A DNA stretch of 64,000 nt, taken from contig LR990052.1 of assembly GCA_905147135.1 (NCBI GenBank), positions 14,074,200-14,138,199 on the forward strand. The letters run 5' to 3'. The notes beneath the pieces were generated by a model. That model ran no database searches, had not been told where the DNA came from, and saw only the letters and a program-made list of their open reading frames with translations. Position numbers and translations under genes: made by a program. The stretch comes from Blastobasis lacticolella. Lineage: Eukaryota; Arthropoda; Insecta; Lepidoptera; Blastobasidae. Positions 59,056 to 64,000 of this stretch are shown here, one piece after another (position 1 is the stretch's first letter; every line of letters starts with the position of its first letter).

Positions 59056-62000
59056 TGTTTTGAGATAACAAGGTAAAGCTTTCTAGAAAAGCAATCCATA
59101 AGGAATAGGATGTATCTGTATAGGCGTGCTCATCAGTCCACAGAAACAGCAATCAAATCCCTGTCCACCTACAAAATGCATAATATACCGAAAGCCACGA
59201 TATTACATCCAACAAAGCCGCAGTATAATACAGCTAAGTGCAAGAGATACTTGATTGCAATGGAATTGTATTAAACGCTGCATAATGCACCTCGTAATAC
59301 AATAGTGGATTTCCATTTGACGAGATTGCACTTGAGACTTAATTTCATTTGCCAATAGTAGCGCTCGCCATACGTCCATGTTTGCGCGCCACCGCATTCA
59401 TTCCGCGCCTCAGACTTCCATATTTTCCTTTTGTCTAGACGAAATCTTAACGAATATTTAAGTAGAATGAATTAAGCATACGTGCTTTCATGCTTTACGA
59501 TCTCCGTGCTACACGTGAGAGACTAATCAAGCAAGTTTTGCGCACCCATCGTGGGAGTCTTTGTAGATAACATCACCTGGAATCCGTTGTGTTGAACTTG
59601 GGTAATAATTAGAATTTGTAGTCTTGTTTCTTCGTGTACTACAGCGCCGTCCTTAATAATGTTGATTCAACTGAAAACGCGCGAAAACTACAGTAAATAC
59701 GAAAGCAAGAAAGCGGTAGCAATTACCAGAACCGAACTAGCAACGAGTGCTAGTTGCGGCCGCGAGTCGGTATCTCCGAAATTGCTCATGTAAGACAAAA
59801 TTAACCCTCGCCCACATTAACGGAGATAAGTCGGCGAGCTCATTTGCGAGCCTTCCGGCTGGCGCTCGTTACATCTTGATATTCTTTACCCCTTCGCCGA
59901 TACCCGCCACACGAGCAATAAATGGCGCGGAAGGAGCCGCTATCGCGCCGCCCGATATCTTCCATCCGAATTAATTTGAGAACGCTCAGCTCAGAAACGA
60001 ACCAAGTTCGCGGACTTGTTATTTCTACGTGCACTGGAGCGAGAGCGCGCGAGCTCTAATCGCGAAGAGTTGCTCGATAAAATGGCGACCCTTAATTACC
60101 ATAACGCCTCCCGAAGATATGTGGAGAATCTTAATGGTACGGTGGCTGCGTAAATAATGGCCTCTTATGGGAAAGTTGGTGAGCGGCACTGTTTCGAATG
60201 TAATTTTAAGGGTTTCGCGGGCTCACGTGCTCTCTGAATAATGTGTTAAGCATGAAGTGCGTTTTAATGATCATTTGTTTTCATATAAAGTTACGTTATG
60301 GTTGCCTTTAATGGTTGGTTGAACTGTATTTATTTTTGCGCCGACGTTTTTATGCTTAAGCTAAATTTGAAATATTTATAAAGTATTTAATAGAAAGAAG
60401 AATCACGCACGCACTTAAAGGTAAACTTTTCTTTTTACGTTCAAGATAGTTCACTTATTGAATCTAAACAATATATGCATGAGTGGCTTATTTCCAGCGC
60501 AGTCTGTGATCGCGCGACCCGCCGCGGGTTGCAGCGGAGTCGTAGATAGCGCGTGAGTTATGAGCAATGGCTGAATTGTGGCCGCCCGCAGCGCGCGCGC
60601 CGCCGCCGCTTCTTTCGCGACGTCTAGCAATTAACGCCCGGGCGTTGCACAGCGATTTCGAGACAATTAGCGCAATATCGCGAACGTAACGAGCAATTCC
60701 AGAAACCATATCTCAGTAAAATAGTTTTGGAATTAAGCTGTTCTGTGCGAACGGGGGAATCTGAATGAAATCTTCCGCGAGAGCCCCCCGTCCGTTCTGT
60801 CAGTCGCATTTGCATAATGCATATCCCGTAAGCACATCTCGAATCGCACCCGGGAAACCTCTCAGCTTCCTGCACCTGCAGGCGCGCCGCCGTTACAAGC
60901 ATTATAAATTAGCCACCAAAAACGTCTCGTTTTCCACTCGAGCTCTGCGACTATATTGTCTCGCCTGAAATATGCAGTCTTACCTGCGCGAGACGCCGGA
61001 TCTACTGTAATTGCCGAATACACTGCATCGTTTAATCCGAGCTACATCTTCTGGAATGTTCGAGAATGTGGCCAAGATTCGCAGGCAGTCTGCGGCGCGA
61101 CTTGGCCCCGGGCCTAGCGGCTTAATAGGCGGCTTAACTCCGCCGAGATCCCGCCTCGCTCGTCGAGAACCCTTTCAGCTTTAGAATAACTAAAAGTAAA
61201 AGCGTACATTAAAAACTCGTTTACTTCTCTGAACCCTTTTAAAAACAGTTAAAGTTGTAACACCCTCGAAACCTTCTTCAACTCGGGCCACTGTAAACAG
61301 CCGTCAGGCGTCGCCGATGAAATTGCAAAAATGTAAAAGAGCTAATGTTTGCTCACCTTAAACCCCTTCCCGCCCCACGCCGGCGTGACGAGCCGGATAA
61401 AAGGCTTTAATACACCCTCATCCCTTATTACGAAACTTGAAAAAGACAACAATATAGATCCAATGTGTCGCGGGCGCGCGCGGGCAATCATACGCGCATC
61501 AAAGGTGGCGCGCCTGCGAGCTAGCCGAGTGTGGAGTGGGCTTTATGCCGTCGTTTTGTGTTGCCATCGGCTCGGCGCCGAGTCAAAGGGCCGCGCGTTA
61601 TGAGATCCGAAACAATGCGGATTGTGACAATCCCGTTTCCTTCATATGGGAGGAAATGACTTTTGAATGCCTAATGAGAGCCCCCGCTTCTGTATCTCCA
61701 TTACACGGGCGCCTGGATAAGCGGAATGTTTTGGTAATGTCGGGTCTCTTGCGGCACATGTTGCTATCTCTTCGACTATTTGATACTTTGCTTTGTTATT
61801 TTTCTTTAAATTAACGTTTCAAGTGGTGCTCTCTCCATACAAGTCGCGCCGGAAGACATCAACCCGTCATTACCGCCCTGGAAAAATCCGGCGCGCTTTG
61901 CAAGTCAAAACGGTGACGCTACGAGAGGAAAGTGGCACCGCGGGCGATGGGGGTTAAGTAGCTTATTGTAAACTTGCGACATACGGTGAGATGTTATTGA

Positions 62001-62065
62001 TTACGTGCGTTGGTATGCTCTGGTAGGTGAATGAATTAGAAACAGATTTCTTGACAATGACAAGT
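59056..62065. other. Unique GC-rich block, conserved-non-coding-like
   Basis: About 3 kb free of recognised repeats, CpG-rich particularly at 59740-60230, 60480-61150 and 61290-61600. Many overlapping short frames arise from low stop density and none has a motif. 'ggtttaag|gtgagc' on the minus strand near 61358 is donor-like only. Confidence 0.3.
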
Positions 62066-62165
62066 AACAAACCCGATAATATGAGTTACGAAAGTATAGT
62101 CACAAAATAAAGAACGGCCCCTATTGTGCATAACCACGAAAGCCTTAAAACCTAAATGACAAGTA
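62066..62165 (-). repeat. SINE-like fragment with family B motif
   Basis: 'aacaaacccgataatatgag' and 'ttacgaaagtatag' belong to motif family B. 'cataaccacgaaagccttaa' then 'aacct' resembles the 3' part of the SINE at 46045-46376 ('aataaccacaaaagttttaa'). Confidence 0.4.
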
Positions 62166-63446
62166 ATTCATATTTATAAGTTGGTAAGTAATTACGTCAG
62201 TCCTCATCATCTATAGCAGGTAACTTCAACTATTGGGCTACCTCCACATTATTGGCGGATTTTGCCAAAATCTCCGCCCTCCGTCCGAAGTTATAAGTAT
62301 CTAGTCTGCATTTCATAGTACGCAAGCTAAAGGGCATAATGCCATTCTAATCTGCCGGATACAACACGGTCCAAGTTCCGAGTTACAAATATTGATTTCC
62401 GAAACGAACACAAATTACAACCACTAACACATTCGCGACACACAAACAACATCAATCAGGGCGCACGAGTGTCGTTTTTCCTTCCAAAAAATCGACGTAA
62501 TATCGATATTATTGAATTTGCCGCGGCCGCAAGTGAAAAAAGTTAGTTGCGACGCAGCTCGCCTATCCGCGCGTCGTTAAGGCGTCGTCCGCCCCCATTA
62601 TGGGAAATCATTGGCGCGACACCCGCGCGCCTCAAATTGACATTCAATCAGTGTGCACACATTGTTTCCCTATCAATCCTTATTGGGGCACAAACGGGGC
62701 ACAGAGCGCACGCGGGGCACGCGCCGATATGCGCCCGCCATCAAATCGCAATTTGTTTATGAAAATTTATTGTATTCGCCATTACCGCGGATTCTTTTCC
62801 TACGGGAGCGGCCCGGAACGAAATCACCTTATTCAATTCCCTCTTTGCATACATCACACACGCCGCCTTCCGAGGGGAACGGTTTTTGTCTGAACACGTG
62901 AATCGCGTTTGGGACCCGTGTTCGGTTCTTATTAGTCTGCATCGCGCTAAGGTTTTTACGCAATCGCTCGAGGGTGAACCGTTACACGGCGCTTTGCTGT
63001 TGCTGCACGGCACAGAGATTCGATACTGCGGTAGGTAAAGAAAGGAGAGGTACAGTCATAGCTTACTACATAATTGTAGCTTACTTACTACATAGTTGAT
63101 TAATAATTATCGTATGGTCATTCGGTCAACTAATTTGTTTAATGTACATGCTACCCTACTTTACTAGACTCTCTAAAAATATCATGCTACATTGCAGTCA
63201 AACTACCAACCTATAAAGCAAAAATAAATATTCGTTTAGTACAGGGATTGGTTAGAATAGCTCGTTTATTTATTTTTACTCTTGTAATACTCTTTATCGT
63301 ATTAACGGCGCTCGTTCTTTGCCTATTAGAATAACATCTGCTCGTGGACCCACCAATGGGACATCGTGGTAGGACCATGAGTTCGGAGTGCTTCTTTCTT
63401 CTCTATAAATAATCCCGGGTTAATGTCCCGGTTGTGCTCTCACATA
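62166..63446. other. Unannotated stretch
   Basis: GC-rich at 62530-62960, AT-rich at 63030-63310. No gene, RNA or repeat copy supported. Confidence 0.3.
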
Positions 63447-63540
63447 CGAGAGCCCGGGGTCTGTCTTGACCATGATCTAGGATTTGGCAGATCAGATAAT
63501 TACAGTGGAGCTCTGTGATCCTGCTACCAGGGGAACCCCT
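63447..63540 (+). repeat. Dispersed repeat family C, copy 2
   Basis: 'acgagagcccggggtctgtc', 'ggatttggcagatcagataa', 'ttacagtggagctctg' and 'gatcctgctaccagggg' match the reverse complement of 33884-33999 in order. Confidence 0.7.
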
Positions 63541-64000
63541 TAAGTGACATAAAACTGTCCAATTGAAGGCGTAAAAAAGCGCCACAGCGTCTTCAGTCCT
63601 CACCGATAAACAAAAGCCCGATCCGATTTACATACGAAAATTTCCAATTCGAAATTCCGCGGAAATCATTTATCAGCGTGGAATTAGCGCGTCACACGCG
63701 CGACGTGTCGAAGGTAAGCGGAGCGCGCGATATGACACCGCCACCCTTCTGTTTCGAGGATTTGGGAAAAGAATTGTCGCATATATCACCGTTAATAGGG
63801 TGGAGAGAGCACTACTTATGCCTAATGCGACAAGGAAACATGCTACTCGCTCGTACGCCCGAATACATTTTCAGAACTGGATTTTCAATGGTAATAAATA
63901 TGCGAGAGCACCGAGCCGAGGTCGGGAACGCTCGCTGCATGTCGAGATTTTAGCCGGAAATATGCGCCGCCGCAAAATAGGTTTTGTTTGTTGAATTACT
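63541..64000. other. Unannotated window end
   Basis: No feature supported. 'gtcgaag|gtaagc' near 63713 is donor-like with a weak CAG acceptor 37 bp upstream (see rejected observations). Confidence 0.3.

Noticed and set aside
63676..63712. Plus-strand 37-nt segment before GTAAGC near window end
   Set aside because: Upstream acceptor lacks a pyrimidine tract.

Overview
This is eukaryotic, non-coding-rich DNA, most likely from a moth or butterfly (Lepidoptera). It has no operons, no dense long open reading frames and no ribosome binding sites. The longest open frames (about 125-148 codons) look like chance. Many stretches match, from memory, short interspersed repeats typical of lepidopteran genomes: tRNA-headed SINEs, LINE 3' ends carrying a 'cacct/cca-tcagg' tail, RTE-like reverse-transcriptase C-termini, and Helitron-like ends finishing in CTAGT. 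No database was consulted, so the species and all family names are inference.

Layout. 1-9 kb: LINE tail, dispersed-repeat copies at 729-990 and 4382-4640, a 143-bp tandem triplet (3939-4340), and a third, diverged repeat copy abutting a 234-bp alternating CA/CG microsatellite (6183-6600). A Helitron-like end (7985-8129) and a LINE C-terminus (8845-9050) follow. 9-20 kb: mostly unique DNA with a tRNA-derived SINE (14828-15066), LINE tails, a further dispersed-repeat copy (17195-17378) and an RTE-like LINE C-terminus on the minus strand (18256-18665). 20.7-22.6 kb: a small inverted-repeat element, then a 62-bp satellite of exactly 26 units with higher-order structure, then a perfect 12-bp hairpin. 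22.6-33 kb: long unique GC-richer blocks resembling conserved non-coding DNA. 33-38 kb: a near-perfect palindrome with a partial tandem copy, an RTE-like LINE remnant, and a 367-bp tandem duplication rich in GTTGCWGCAAC palindromes. 38-51 kb: unique DNA interrupted by LINE and SINE fragments. 51.4 kb: one well-bounded candidate 37-nt microexon on the plus strand. 53-58.6 kb: a cluster of structured repeats (a terminal-inverted-repeat element with internal tandem units, a 214/226-bp tandem triplet, two Helitron-like elements, interleaved inverted repeats). 59-64 kb: mostly unique GC-richer DNA ending with the second copy of a two-copy dispersed repeat.

Interpretation. The window reads as intergenic or, if the microexon is real, as the interior of one or two very large introns of a plus-strand gene. 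No complete protein-coding gene, rRNA, functional tRNA, CRISPR array or autonomous transposon is visible. The most unusual structure is the indel-free 26 x 62-bp satellite with two different four-unit higher-order patterns.
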